Shown here: piece after piece, positions 7,113 through 15,559 of the stretch | Layout of the letters: the number at the start of each line of letters is the position of its first letter | Position numbering within the stretch: the first letter of the stretch is position 1 | Assembly (NCBI RefSeq): GCF_022627955.1 | Contig: NZ_JABXGD010000001.1 | Span: 62,001-126,000 of the forward strand | Direction: 5' to 3' | From: Microbacterium sp. C5A9 | Lineage (GTDB): Bacteria; Actinomycetota; Actinomycetes; Actinomycetales; Microbacteriaceae | DNA length: 64,000 nt | Translations under genes and position numbers: made by a program | Notes under the pieces: generated by a model | Seen by the model: only the letters and a program-made list of their open reading frames with translations | Told to the model about the DNA's origin: nothing | The model's database searches: none

Positions 7113-8564
7113 TCAGCGCGAGGACTTCTCGTCGGCCTCGACGACCTCGATCGTGATCTTGCCGTCGATCGTGGCCGCGTCGTCATCGAGCAGCTCGTCG
7201 TCGAGAGCCTCGTCGCCGCGGAACTCCTCGACCTGGGCCGCGGTGTCGAACTCGTCGTCCGACTCGTCGACGACCTCGGCGTGCACGGTCTCGATGTCGT
7301 CCGCATCGTCGGCGGCGTCTGCGTCGGCATCGCCGAGGGCGGCGACCGACGTGCCCGCGGCGGACGTCGAGGCGGGCGCGGCGTCGCTGAAGATGCCGTC
7401 GGGGCGGATCAGCTCACGCACCTCGGCCATGAAGCTGGCGAGCTGCTGCTGCTGCCAACGCAGCTGGCGCGCCTGGTCCTCGGCGTCGCGCAGCACCTGC
7501 GACGTGTGCGAGGTGACGGAGTCGACGATCTTCTGCGACTTCACGCGGGCGCGGTCGAGCGTGTCGCGGGCGCGCACCTGAGCATCCGCCTCGATGGTCT
7601 GGGCCTGCGAACGCATGAGGCGCTCGTAGTCGTCGGCCTTGCCCGAGATGCGCTGCGCGTGCTCGAGCGATGCGGTGACCTGCTCGTTGGCGTCGGCGGT
7701 GATGCGCTCGGCGTGCGCGACGGCCTGGTTGTGCAGCACCAGGAACTCCTGCTGAGCGTCGTCCTGTCGACGGGTGAGGGTCTCTTCGAACTCGAGCACG
7801 CGCGCGTTCATCTCGCGCACCTCGCGCTCGGCGTCGGTGCGCAGCTGGGTCGTCTCGCGCGTGACGAGAGAGCGCAGCGCGGCGGCGCCCTTCTCGGCCT
7901 CGGTGCGGATCGCGGTGGCCTCCTGCGTGGCCTGGTGCACCTTCTCTGCGGCGTGGGCGGCCTCGCGCTCGATCGTCGCCTCGTGGGCGGTGTACTCGGT
8001 GTCGATCTTCAGGCGGATCTGGTCGGCGTCGTGCTGAGCCTGAGTGATGATCCGCGTCACGTCGGCCTCGGCCTCGGCGCGCTGCGTGGTGACCTCTTCG
8101 CGGGCTGCCGCCATCAGGCGGTCGGCCTGCACCGCGGCGTTCTGGATGAGGACGTTGGCCTGGTCCTCGGCGACGCGCAGGATCGTCTCGAACTGCTCGC
8201 GCGACGGTGCGTCCTGCCCATCGGCGCGGGGGGTGTCGACGAGCTCGTTGGTGAGCGTCAGCACCTGCTGCTCGGTCTCGGCGGCCTTCGCCTTGATGGT
8301 GGTGATCTCGGCCTCGAGCTCTTCGCGGGCCGTGCGCTCCTCGTCGCGGACAGCCTCGAGGGCGTCTTCGTGGCGCGCCTCGGCGTCGGCGAGATCGGCC
8401 TTCGCCTGCTGCAGCTGGTTGCGCAGCGTGCTCAGCGCGGAGTCGACCTCGGCCTTGTCGTAGCCGCGGAACGAGGCGGTGAAGCCCGACTGCTCGCGCG
8501 GCGTCTCTTCGATCAGCTTGTCGAAGAAGTCGGGGGTGCGATCGTTCGAGGGAGTTTCGCTCAT
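7113..8564 (-). CDS. DivIVA-like coiled-coil protein
   Basis: This 483-residue, very acidic protein begins with a disordered stretch and a DivIVA-type motif, FRGYDKAEVDSAL (32-44). An almost uninterrupted Ala/Glu/Arg/Gln coiled coil follows to about residue 395, then an acidic, Asp/Glu-rich C-terminal tail. Actinobacterial DivIVA relatives (Wag31, Scy, FilP class) organise polar growth and the cytoskeleton as filaments at the membrane. The N-terminal motif supports membership of this group, but the protein is longer than Wag31 and lacks a clear Wag31 C-terminal domain, so its exact role is uncertain. It appears monocistronic, with a strong hairpin behind it. Confidence 0.75.
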   Translation of the reverse strand: MSETPSNDRTPDFFDKLIEETPREQSGFTASFRGYDKAEVDSALSTLRNQLQQAKADLADAEARHEDALEAVRDEERTAREELEAEITTIKAKAAETEQQVLTLTNELVDTPRADGQDAPSREQFETILRVAEDQANVLIQNAAVQADRLMAAAREEVTTQRAEAEADVTRIITQAQHDADQIRLKIDTEYTAHEATIEREAAHAAEKVHQATQEATAIRTEAEKGAAALRSLVTRETTQLRTDAEREVREMNARVLEFEETLTRRQDDAQQEFLVLHNQAVAHAERITADANEQVTASLEHAQRISGKADDYERLMRSQAQTIEADAQVRARDTLDRARVKSQKIVDSVTSHTSQVLRDAEDQARQLRWQQQQLASFMAEVRELIRPDGIFSDAAPASTSAAGTSVAALGDADADAADDADDIETVHAEVVDESDDEFDTAAQVEEFRGDEALDDELLDDDAATIDGKITIEVVEADEKSSR

Positions 8565-8681
8565 GGGTCAGCCTTTCCGGCGCAGGTCACAGACACGGAA
8601 ACTGTGACGAGAAGTGGTGCCGTCGTGGTGCCGACCGCGGTCACGGGTCGGTGGTCGCCGGCACACGACAGCCTAGTTGCG

Positions 8682-9155
8682 TCAGGCCGAGTTCGCTCGC
8701 CCGGCTTCGCTCGTGACGACGATGCCGTCCGCTGCGGCGCGGGCGGTGACCAGTGCGCGCAGCTCGTTCCAGAACGCCGCGCCCTGAGGCATCCCGAGAT
8801 AGTCGCGGGAGCGCTCGATCTGCATCCGCGTGGTCGTGCCGTCGGAGACGAGGCGGACGACCGCGTCGTCGGGCTCGACGAATCGGATGCCGTAGCCGCC
8901 GTCGCCGAGCACCGTGAACTCGCGGGGACGCTGCAGCACGATCGGGTCGACCAGCTCGCGCACGACGGATTCGGGCGCGTGGAGCACGACCGTGGTGCCG
9001 AGGTCATGGAGGATCTCGGTGCGGCGGGAGTCGGCCAGACGGCGCTGCTCACGGTCTGCCGCCGACATCGTCGATCGCCGCACCCACCGCGGCAGGAAGA
9101 TCGCGAGCACGATCACCGCGGCGATGAGCACGAGGAAGACGAGTGGGCTGTCCAC
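8682..9155 (-). CDS. Conserved membrane-anchored protein of unknown function
   Basis: This 157-residue protein has one N-terminal membrane helix (about 5-22, rich in Val, Ile and Leu) followed by RWVRR, so the rest should lie in the cytoplasm. The soluble part has a short helical region (ADREQRRLADSRRTEILHDLG) and an alpha/beta domain ending around residue 145. I recognise no catalytic motif. It lies upstream of the DivIVA-like gene on the same strand with a gap of about 115 bases. The pair may be linked, but no operon is proven. Function unknown. Confidence 0.7.
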   Translation of the reverse strand: MDSPLVFLVLIAAVIVLAIFLPRWVRRSTMSAADREQRRLADSRRTEILHDLGTTVVLHAPESVVRELVDPIVLQRPREFTVLGDGGYGIRFVEPDDAVVRLVSDGTTTRMQIERSRDYLGMPQGAAFWNELRALVTARAAADGIVVTSEAGRANSA

Positions 9156-9184
9156 CGTTACAACCTAGGGCGTCGGGGCGCGGG

Positions 9185-10105
9185 TCAGCCCAGCAGCACC
9201 ATGATGAGCACGAGCACCGGCAGGCATCCGACGGTCGTGAGGAACACGGTGTCGCGCGAGATCGTCTCGCCGATGTCGTAGCGCTGCGAGTAGTTGAAGA
9301 CGTTCTGCGCCGTCGGGAGGGCGGCCAGCACGACGACGATCAGCACCTCGGCGGAGGAGAGCCCGAACACGAACTCCGCCAGGGCCCAGGCGATGAGCGG
9401 CATCGCGATGAGCTTCAAGACGCTCGCGACGATGATGTCGCGGCGCCGGCCGGGAGCTCCCAGCACGCGCTGGCCGTGCAGCGAGATGCCGTAACTGATC
9501 AGCAGCACCGGCACGGCGGCGTCGGCGATCAGCTGCGCCGGCTGCATCACGATCTCCGGCACCGGAATGTCGAACACCGAGACGAGGGTGCCGAGGACCG
9601 ACCCGATGATGATCGGGTTCGTGGCGGTGCGCACGAGCGTCCTGCGCAGTGACACGCGGTCGCTCGTCACCGCGTCGAGGATCGTGAGCGAGATCGGCGT
9701 GAACACGAGCAGCTGCAGCAGCACGACCGGGGCCGGGTACGCGGCGCTGCCGAGGAGGTACAGGGACAGCGGGATGCCGATGTTGTTCGAGTTGACCTGC
9801 CCGGCCGACAGCGCGCCGATGAGCGTCTCGCCGGTCGAGCGCTTCCACCACAGTCGGGCGATGAGCGAATGGATCACGATGACGGCGACCGCGGCGATCG
9901 CCGAGACCGGCAGCAGGGAGGAGAACAGCATCTTCGCGTCGGCGTGCGCGAGCACCGTGAAGAGCAGGAACGGCGACAGGACGAAGAAGATCAGGCGACC
10001 GAGCACGTGACGGGCGTGCGGCCCCAGCAGATCGATGCGCCCGATGACGTAGCCCAGGATGATCGCGACTCCGACGACGGCGAATCCGGTGAGAGTCTCG
10101 AGCAC
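9185..10105 (-). CDS. AEC-family permease (auxin efflux carrier type)
   Basis: This 306-residue protein has about ten hydrophobic helices with two similar halves, as in AEC carriers, which in bacteria move dicarboxylates, amino acids or related anions across the membrane. Typical features are GYVIGRIDLLG near the N-terminus, NSNNIGIPLSLYLLG in the fourth helix and LPTAQNVFNYSQRYD in the C-terminal half. I choose the GTG giving MLETLTGFAVVG; an in-frame TTG at 10127-10129 would add eight residues, and an AGAGGA lies between them. The substrate is not evident from sequence or neighbours. Confidence 0.85.
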   Translation of the reverse strand: MLETLTGFAVVGVAIILGYVIGRIDLLGPHARHVLGRLIFFVLSPFLLFTVLAHADAKMLFSSLLPVSAIAAVAVIVIHSLIARLWWKRSTGETLIGALSAGQVNSNNIGIPLSLYLLGSAAYPAPVVLLQLLVFTPISLTILDAVTSDRVSLRRTLVRTATNPIIIGSVLGTLVSVFDIPVPEIVMQPAQLIADAAVPVLLISYGISLHGQRVLGAPGRRRDIIVASVLKLIAMPLIAWALAEFVFGLSSAEVLIVVVLAALPTAQNVFNYSQRYDIGETISRDTVFLTTVGCLPVLVLIMVLLG

Positions 10106-10318
10106 CCCTCGAGCGTATCCTCTTAGCAAGTCGAGGGCTGCGAGTCAACGGTTGGGCCGTCATCGGCGTCCGGAGAGCATCCGTCCTACGCTGAGAGCAC
10201 GTCGAGCCGCCTCGCGCCGCTCTCCGTCGGTCGAACCAGACGTCGTCCTCGGGTTCTCTCGGTCTCGAGCACGAAGATGGGGGTGGGCGCGCCTGCGTGC
10301 CTTCTCAACACGACTGCT

Positions 10319-10349
10319 CCGGTCCCCCTGTTCGGGCATGGGGGACCGG
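10319..10349 (-). terminator. Hairpin terminator after the small membrane protein gene
   Basis: A perfect 10-bp GC-rich stem (CCGGTCCCCC and its complement) with an 11-base loop lies 17 bases beyond the stop of the minus-strand gene that begins at 10672. The rest of the 10106-10366 interval shows no convincing gene. Confidence 0.65.
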
Positions 10350-10366
10350 AACCAACTCCTTCTGTG

Positions 10367-10672
10367 TCAGCCCTGCGCCTCCGCGCCGCGACGCACCCGC
10401 CGGTTGTGCAGGCCGATGATCGCGAGCGCGGTGAGAGGGCCTGCCACGACGACCATGGCCGTCCACTGCCAGCCGGCCGTCCCGACGAACACGGCGCCGA
10501 GCACGATCAACCCCGCTCCGAGCGCGCGCATCGGGACCGATCCGTGCGGGCTGACCGGCGGTCTGCTGCCGAAGGGAATGCGCGCGGTGGCGTTGGCGGT
10601 GATCGTCCGGCCCAGGGCGGTGTGGAACAGTGCGATCCCGGCGACGGCGGCGAGGACTCCCACGATGAACAT
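10367..10672 (-). CDS. Small membrane protein of unknown function
   Basis: This 101-residue protein has an N-terminal hydrophobic helix (2-17), a Gly/Pro-containing loop and two further hydrophobic segments (about 52-66 and 70-87), ending in a basic tail (HNRRVRRGAEAQG). I recognise no family. It is divergent from the AraC-type regulator, and the 111-base interval between them contains a perfect 14-base palindrome, so the two may share regulation. A hairpin follows its stop. Function unknown. Confidence 0.6.
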   Translation of the reverse strand: MFIVGVLAAVAGIALFHTALGRTITANATARIPFGSRPPVSPHGSVPMRALGAGLIVLGAVFVGTAGWQWTAMVVVAGPLTALAIIGLHNRRVRRGAEAQG

Positions 10673-10738
10673 GCATCGACGCTATCAACGCCTCTCGCTG
10701 TTGTCCGAACGGCGACGCGCGGGGTACCATGGCGGAAG

Positions 10739-10752
10739 CATCGTATACGATG
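10739..10752. promoter_or_regulatory. Perfect 14-base palindrome CATCGTATACGATG
   Basis: This fully symmetric site lies 31 bases before the AraC-regulator ATG, in the interval shared with the divergent membrane protein gene. The core ATnGTATACnAT is typical of GntR-family operators, yet no GntR regulator is encoded in the window. It could be an entry point for an unlinked regulator. Confidence 0.5.
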
Positions 10753-10783
10753 ACATCCGCTTCGAAGGAGAGGTGGTCTCCCG

Positions 10784-11725
10784 ATGCTCATCACCCGAGA
10801 AGAGCGTACGCACGGCGAAGTCCTGGGCATCAGCCGGTTCCGCGCCGCCGTCGACGACTCGTTCGTGCCGTTGCAGGTGTCGGTCGAGCGCCCTGACCGA
10901 TTCCGCGGCGTCGTGCGCGGCGCGCAGATCGACGACGTCCACATCACCGATGTGCGAGCGACCGCGCACGTCGTCGAACGCACGCCCGAGCTCGTCGCCC
11001 GTGGTGCCAGCCCGTACTTCAAAGTCAGCATGATGCTGGCGGGCACAGGCCTGCTGATCCAGGACGGGCGGGAGACCACGCTGGGCCCCGGTGACCTGGC
11101 GATCTACGACACAGACCGTCCGTACACCCTGGCCTTCGACGAGGCGTTCCGGACCATGGTCATGATGCTCCCGCGCCATCTGATCGCGCTCCCCGCCGAG
11201 GTGATGGGACAGCTCACGGCGGTGCGCATGTCAGGTTCCGAGGGTGTGGGGGCGTTCGTCGCCCCCTACCTGACCCAGCTCGCCGAGAACCTCGACCAGC
11301 TCTCCGGAGCCACCGGAGCCCGGCTCATGCACAGCGCCGTCGACCTGTTGACGACGGTGTTCACCCGCGAGTCGGGGATGGACGACGCGAGTGATCCGCA
11401 TCGGGCCCTGCTGCGCCGCATCTACGGCCACATCGATCGCCACCTCGCGTCGGCGGATCTCGGTCCGGCGTCCGTCGCTGCGGCGCACTACATCTCCACG
11501 CGCCATCTGCATGCGCTGTTCCACGCGCAGGGGACGACGATCTCGACCTGGATCCGCACGCGCAGACTGCAGCAGTGTCAGCGCAGCCTGCTGGATCCGG
11601 CATTCGCCGATCGGCCCGTCTCGGCGGTCGCCGCCCACTGGGGCTTCCCCGATGCCGCGCACTTCAGCCGCATCTTCAAGGCGGCGTTCGGAGTCTCTCC
11701 GAGCGAGTTCCGCGCGACGCACTGA
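10784..11725 (+). CDS. AraC-family transcription regulator, FeaR-like
   Basis: This 313-residue regulator has an N-terminal AraC_binding_2-type cupin (about 15-180, with GTGLLIQDGRETTLGPGDLAIYDTDRPY) and a C-terminal double helix-turn-helix of the AraC type (about 210-310, with SVAAAHYISTRHLHALFHAQG and VSAVAAHWGFPDAAHFSRIFKAAFGVSPSEFR). E. coli FeaR, an activator of tyramine and phenylethylamine breakdown, has the same architecture. Here an aldehyde dehydrogenase, a copper amine oxidase and an APC permease follow, the exact set FeaR-type proteins control. A GAAGGAGAGG ribosome binding site precedes the ATG. Its role as activator of this module is inferred. Confidence 0.85.
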   Translation: MLITREERTHGEVLGISRFRAAVDDSFVPLQVSVERPDRFRGVVRGAQIDDVHITDVRATAHVVERTPELVARGASPYFKVSMMLAGTGLLIQDGRETTLGPGDLAIYDTDRPYTLAFDEAFRTMVMMLPRHLIALPAEVMGQLTAVRMSGSEGVGAFVAPYLTQLAENLDQLSGATGARLMHSAVDLLTTVFTRESGMDDASDPHRALLRRIYGHIDRHLASADLGPASVAAAHYISTRHLHALFHAQGTTISTWIRTRRLQQCQRSLLDPAFADRPVSAVAAHWGFPDAAHFSRIFKAAFGVSPSEFRATH

Positions 11726-11758
11726 CCGCGATCGCCGCGCGGAACGCCGGGCTCGGGC

Positions 11759-13195
11759 TCAGCCGTTGACGATGTGCGGGACGGCGACGGACTTCAACCC
11801 CTCGACGCCGAACTCCAGCCCGTAGCCCGAGCCCTTCACGCCGCCGAACGGGATCATCGGGTGCACGCCGCCGTGGGAGTTGATCCACACCGTGCCGGCC
11901 TGGATCCGCGTGGCCACCCGGCGTGCCTCGTCGCGGTCTCCCCACACCGAGGCCCCGAGACCCACGTCGAGACGGTTCGCGCTGCGCACCGCGTCATCGA
12001 CATCCGAATACCGCACGATGGGCAGCGCCGGGCCGAACTGCTCCTCGTCGACGAGCGCCACGCCGTCGGTCACGTCGGTCACGAGGGTGATCGGATAGAA
12101 GAGCTCGCCGAGCTGCGTCGCGGGCGATCCGCCGGTGACGACCCGGCCTCCGTTCGCCTTCGCGTCGTCGACGAGCCGTGACACGATCTCGAACTGCGCG
12201 CGGTTCTGCAGCGGGCCGAGCACGCTGCGCTCGTCGAGGCCGTTGCCCATCGGCATCGCGGCCGCGACCTCGGCGAGGGCGGCGACGACCTCGTCGTGCA
12301 GCGAGTCGTGCACGTACAGGCGCTTGAGTGCGGCACAGGTCTGGCCGGTGTTGATGAAGGCGCCCCAGAACAGGTCCTGCGCGATGGCCTTCGGGTCGGC
12401 GCTCGGCAGGACGATGCCGGCGTCGTTGCCGCCGAGCTCGAGGGTCAGTCGTGCGAGGTTCTCGGCCGAGCTCTCGACGATCTTCCGCCCGGTGCGGGTG
12501 GAGCCGGTGAACATGATCTTGCCGATCGAGGGGTGCGCGGCGAGGCGCTCACCGATCTCGCGATCGCCCGCGACGGCGATCAGCACGTCGGCGGGGAGGA
12601 CGTCGTTCAGCACCGAGACGAGGGCGAGCACGCTGAGTGTCGTGTACTCGCTCGGCTTGACGATGGCCGTGTTGCCCATACGCAGCGCCGCGGCGATCTG
12701 CCAGATCGTGATCATGAGCGGCCAGTTCCACGGACCGATCGCACCTACGACGCCGATCGCGCGGTAGGTCAGCTCGGCACGCGTGGTGCCGTCGTCGACG
12801 ACGATCTCGGGCTCCAGCGGCGTGGCGGCCGCGGTGCGCAGCCAGGCCGAGCAGGCGCCCACCTCGAACCGCGCATTGGGGCCGTTGAGCGGCTTCCCCT
12901 GTTCGCGCGAGAGCAGGCGTGCGAGAGCCTCGGCGTGCGCATCGATCGCATCAGCGGCCGCGTTCAGCAGGCGGGAGCGCTCGGCATGGCCGCGTTCCTC
13001 CCAGCCCGGTTGCGCCGCTCTCGCCCGTGCGATCGCCTGCTCCAGCTCGTCGGGCGTCTGCACGGGCGCGTATCCGATCGGCGTTCGCGTGGCCGCGTCG
13101 ACGACCTCCCGACCGCCGTCGCCAGTCGCCTGGATGCGCCGCAGCAGGTCGTCTTCCGGAGCGGCGGTCGTCAGGTCTGCGGTGGGGTCGGACAT
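11759..13195 (-). CDS. NAD(P)-dependent aldehyde dehydrogenase
   Basis: This 478-residue protein is a complete member of the aldehyde dehydrogenase superfamily, oxidising an aldehyde to its acid. Visible catalytic features are Asn157 in PWNWP, the general base Glu253 in LELGGNDAG and the nucleophile Cys287 in NTGQTCAAL. The cofactor-binding segment is around KPSEYTTLS and FTGSTRTGRKI. I start at the ATG giving MSDPTADLTT because AGAGGAGA lies six bases upstream; a longer reading would absorb that site. It is divergent from the copper amine oxidase and convergent with the AraC regulator. In this context it probably oxidises the aldehyde released by the amine oxidase (phenylacetaldehyde or similar), as FeaB does. 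Confidence 0.92.
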   Translation of the reverse strand: MSDPTADLTTAAPEDDLLRRIQATGDGGREVVDAATRTPIGYAPVQTPDELEQAIARARAAQPGWEERGHAERSRLLNAAADAIDAHAEALARLLSREQGKPLNGPNARFEVGACSAWLRTAAATPLEPEIVVDDGTTRAELTYRAIGVVGAIGPWNWPLMITIWQIAAALRMGNTAIVKPSEYTTLSVLALVSVLNDVLPADVLIAVAGDREIGERLAAHPSIGKIMFTGSTRTGRKIVESSAENLARLTLELGGNDAGIVLPSADPKAIAQDLFWGAFINTGQTCAALKRLYVHDSLHDEVVAALAEVAAAMPMGNGLDERSVLGPLQNRAQFEIVSRLVDDAKANGGRVVTGGSPATQLGELFYPITLVTDVTDGVALVDEEQFGPALPIVRYSDVDDAVRSANRLDVGLGASVWGDRDEARRVATRIQAGTVWINSHGGVHPMIPFGGVKGSGYGLEFGVEGLKSVAVPHIVNG

Positions 13196-13365
13196 CGATG
13201 TCTCCTCTGTGCGTGTGGTCTGCACGGGCGGCCCGTGCCGCGCATGCCGAGGGCTTTCGGCCCGCGCCTGGATTCATTGTGGGCGGCCCCGCGACGCCCG
13301 ACTTGTCGCAGAGCGCGCGCCCGATGTGTCAGGGCGAACGGTCTGCGCACGAGCCGCGCGAGCCG

Positions 13366-13404
13366 TTGTCGCCGGGCATCCTCGCTCGTACGATCTGGCG
13401 TACG
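13366..13404 (+). promoter_or_regulatory. Predicted promoter of the amine oxidase gene with CGTACG repeats
   Basis: TTGTCG (13366-13371) and TACGAT (13389-13394) are separated by 17 bases, a good sigma-70-type spacing. The -10 overlaps the first of two CGTACG hexamers (13387-13392 and 13399-13404), which form an inverted repeat with a 6-base spacer. This is a plausible regulator site about 55 bases before the ATG. Confidence 0.45.
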
Positions 13405-13457
13405 GGCGGGGGCGCGATGCCGCGTGCCCGCCGATACGTCGCAAGGAAGGGCGTCCC

Positions 13458-15500
13458 ATGACCCACGATCATCAGCCGGTGCAGCCGCACGACAACGCCG
13501 ATCTGCTCCCGGTGCGCTCGTCGCGCCGCCGGGGGACGCCGGTGCCGCAGCATCCGCTCGACCCGCTGAGACCTGAGGAGATCGCGCGGGCTCGGGAGAT
13601 CCTCGTCGACGCGGGACTCCTGGACGCGAACGTGCGCGTGCCGATGCTGCTGCCCGACGAGCCGACCAAGGAGGAGATCGCCGCGTGGGCGCCCGGCGAT
13701 CCGCTCGATCGGCGCGTCGACGTCACGCTTCTCCACGTCACGACCGGGGACGTGACCGAGGTGATCGTGTCGGTCACGCGCGGCGAGGTGGTGTCGTCGC
13801 GTCCGCACGACTCGCGATCGGCACCCTACGGTCAGCCGCAGTACCTCTTCGAGGAGTACGAGCGCGCGGCAGAGATCGTCAAGGCGTCTGCCGAGTGGCA
13901 GGCGGCGATGAGGCGCCGAGGTCTCGCGGATCGCATGGATCTCGCGTTCTGCTCGCCGCTCGCCCCCGGTTTCGTCGGGCGCGAGAGCGAGGTGGGACGA
14001 CGGGTGATCCGCTCCCTCACGTTCCTCCGCGACAGCGAAGACGACATCGCGTGGGCGCATCCCGTCGAAGGGCTGATCGTGCACATCGATCTCATCGAGA
14101 ACACGGTGATCGGCATCGAGGACGACGGGGATGTCCCCGTTCCGGTGGGCAGCGGGAACTACACCCCGGATGCCGTCGGCACCGCGCGCACGACGCTCAG
14201 GCCGATCGAGATCACCCAGCCCGAGGGGCCGAGCTTCGCGGTCGACGGATCGCACGTGACGTGGGAGAACTGGTCGCTGCGCGTGGATTTCAACGCGCGT
14301 GAGGGACTCGTCCTGCATGACGTGCGGTTCGACGATCGACCGGTGCTGACGAGGGCGAGCGTGCCCGAGATGGTCGTGCCGTACGGCGACACCTCGCCCA
14401 CGAGGTTCTGGATCAGCTACTTCGACGCGGGGGAGTACCTTCTCGGCAAGAACGCCAACCACCTCGAGCTCGGCTGCGACTGCCTCGGGGTGATCCGCTA
14501 CTTCGACGGCTACGTGGCGGACGACCACGGCAACCCGATGCAGATCCCGAATGTCGTGTGCATGCACGAGGAGGACTACGGAGTCCTGTGGAAGCACACC
14601 GAGCAGGGGCCCGTGGGCGGGCACGTCCGTCGCTCGCGTCGCCTGGTCGTCTCGTACTTCTCGACCATCGGCAACTACGACTACGGGTTCTACTGGTACT
14701 TCTACCTCGACGGCTCGATCCAGCTCGAGGCCAAGGCCACAGGCATCGTGTTCGTCGGGGGCGGCGTTCCCGGATCCTCGAACCCGCACGCGCCGGAGAT
14801 CGCCCCCGGCGTCTTCGCACCGGTGCATCAGCACCTCTTCAGCGCCCGACTCGACGTCGCGATCGACGGGGAGGACAACCGGCTGGTCGAGATCGATGCC
14901 GCGCGCATCCCGATGGGGGAGGCGAATCCGTTCGGCAACGCCTTCACCTGGACGGAGACGCCGCTGCGCACCGAGAGCGAGGCGCAGCGCGTCGCGGACA
15001 CCTCGGTCGCACGGGTGTGGGAGGTGCGCTCGGCGTCGACGAGGAATCGGCTGGGCAAGCCCACCGCCTACCATCTGCTGCCCCAGCCCACGGCGCTGCT
15101 GATGGCGGATCCGACGTCGACCGTGGCCGCGCGGGCAGCGTTCGCGACGAAGCACCTCTGGGGCACCGCATACGACCGCGACGAGCGCTGGCCGGCCGGA
15201 CGCTACCCGAACGCACATCAGGGCGGTGCAGGGCTGCCCGCGTACACCCACGACGACCGATCGATCGACGGTGAGGACCTCGTGCTCTGGCACACCTTCG
15301 GCCTCACGCACATCCCTCGCCCCGAGGACTGGCCGATCATGCCGGTCGACTACGCGGGATTCTGGCTCAAGCCGTATGGCTTCCTCGACGTGAATCCGGC
15401 GATGGACGTGCCGGAGTCCGCCCAGGCGCACGGGCATGCGGGTGCGGATGGCGGGCCGGACGGCGGATGCGGTCAGGGAGCGGACTGCACCTGCGGCTGA
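13458..15500 (+). CDS. Copper-containing primary amine oxidase
   Basis: This 680-residue enzyme oxidises primary amines to aldehydes with release of ammonia and hydrogen peroxide, using copper and a topaquinone made from its own Tyr. The topaquinone Tyr is Tyr407 in GNYDYG, the catalytic base is Asp323 in YFDAGEY, and the copper ligands are His457 and His459 (HQH) plus His618 in THIPRPEDWP. Length and order fit bacterial phenylethylamine/histamine oxidases. There is no signal peptide, so it should be cytoplasmic, unlike periplasmic TynA. The last 25 residues are unusual: His-, Gly- and Cys-rich (HGHAG, then GCGQGADCTCG), perhaps helping copper loading. AAGGAAGG precedes the ATG. It partners the divergent aldehyde dehydrogenase. 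Confidence 0.95.
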   Translation: MTHDHQPVQPHDNADLLPVRSSRRRGTPVPQHPLDPLRPEEIARAREILVDAGLLDANVRVPMLLPDEPTKEEIAAWAPGDPLDRRVDVTLLHVTTGDVTEVIVSVTRGEVVSSRPHDSRSAPYGQPQYLFEEYERAAEIVKASAEWQAAMRRRGLADRMDLAFCSPLAPGFVGRESEVGRRVIRSLTFLRDSEDDIAWAHPVEGLIVHIDLIENTVIGIEDDGDVPVPVGSGNYTPDAVGTARTTLRPIEITQPEGPSFAVDGSHVTWENWSLRVDFNAREGLVLHDVRFDDRPVLTRASVPEMVVPYGDTSPTRFWISYFDAGEYLLGKNANHLELGCDCLGVIRYFDGYVADDHGNPMQIPNVVCMHEEDYGVLWKHTEQGPVGGHVRRSRRLVVSYFSTIGNYDYGFYWYFYLDGSIQLEAKATGIVFVGGGVPGSSNPHAPEIAPGVFAPVHQHLFSARLDVAIDGEDNRLVEIDAARIPMGEANPFGNAFTWTETPLRTESEAQRVADTSVARVWEVRSASTRNRLGKPTAYHLLPQPTALLMADPTSTVAARAAFATKHLWGTAYDRDERWPAGRYPNAHQGGAGLPAYTHDDRSIDGEDLVLWHTFGLTHIPRPEDWPIMPVDYAGFWLKPYGFLDVNPAMDVPESAQAHGHAGADGGPDGGCGQGADCTCG

Positions 15501-15508
15501 CCGGTACG

Positions 15509-15546
15509 ACGAAGGGGGCGGATGCCACGGCATCCGCCCCCTTCGT
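15509..15546. terminator. Bidirectional hairpin terminator
   Basis: A perfect 18-bp stem (arms 15509-15526 and 15529-15546) with a 2-base loop lies between the convergent amine oxidase and permease genes. The arms begin ACGAAGGGGGCGG, so each strand leaves a short CCTTCGT end. Confidence 0.85.
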
Positions 15547-15559
15547 GTCCCGCGATGGG

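Noticed and set aside
6999..9281. A 760-codon open frame antisense to the DivIVA-like gene and its neighbour
   Set aside because: It reads through the complement of Glu/Ala-rich coiled-coil codons, gives a Leu/Gly/Val-rich product without domains and covers two terminators and a promoter. It is a high-GC shadow frame.
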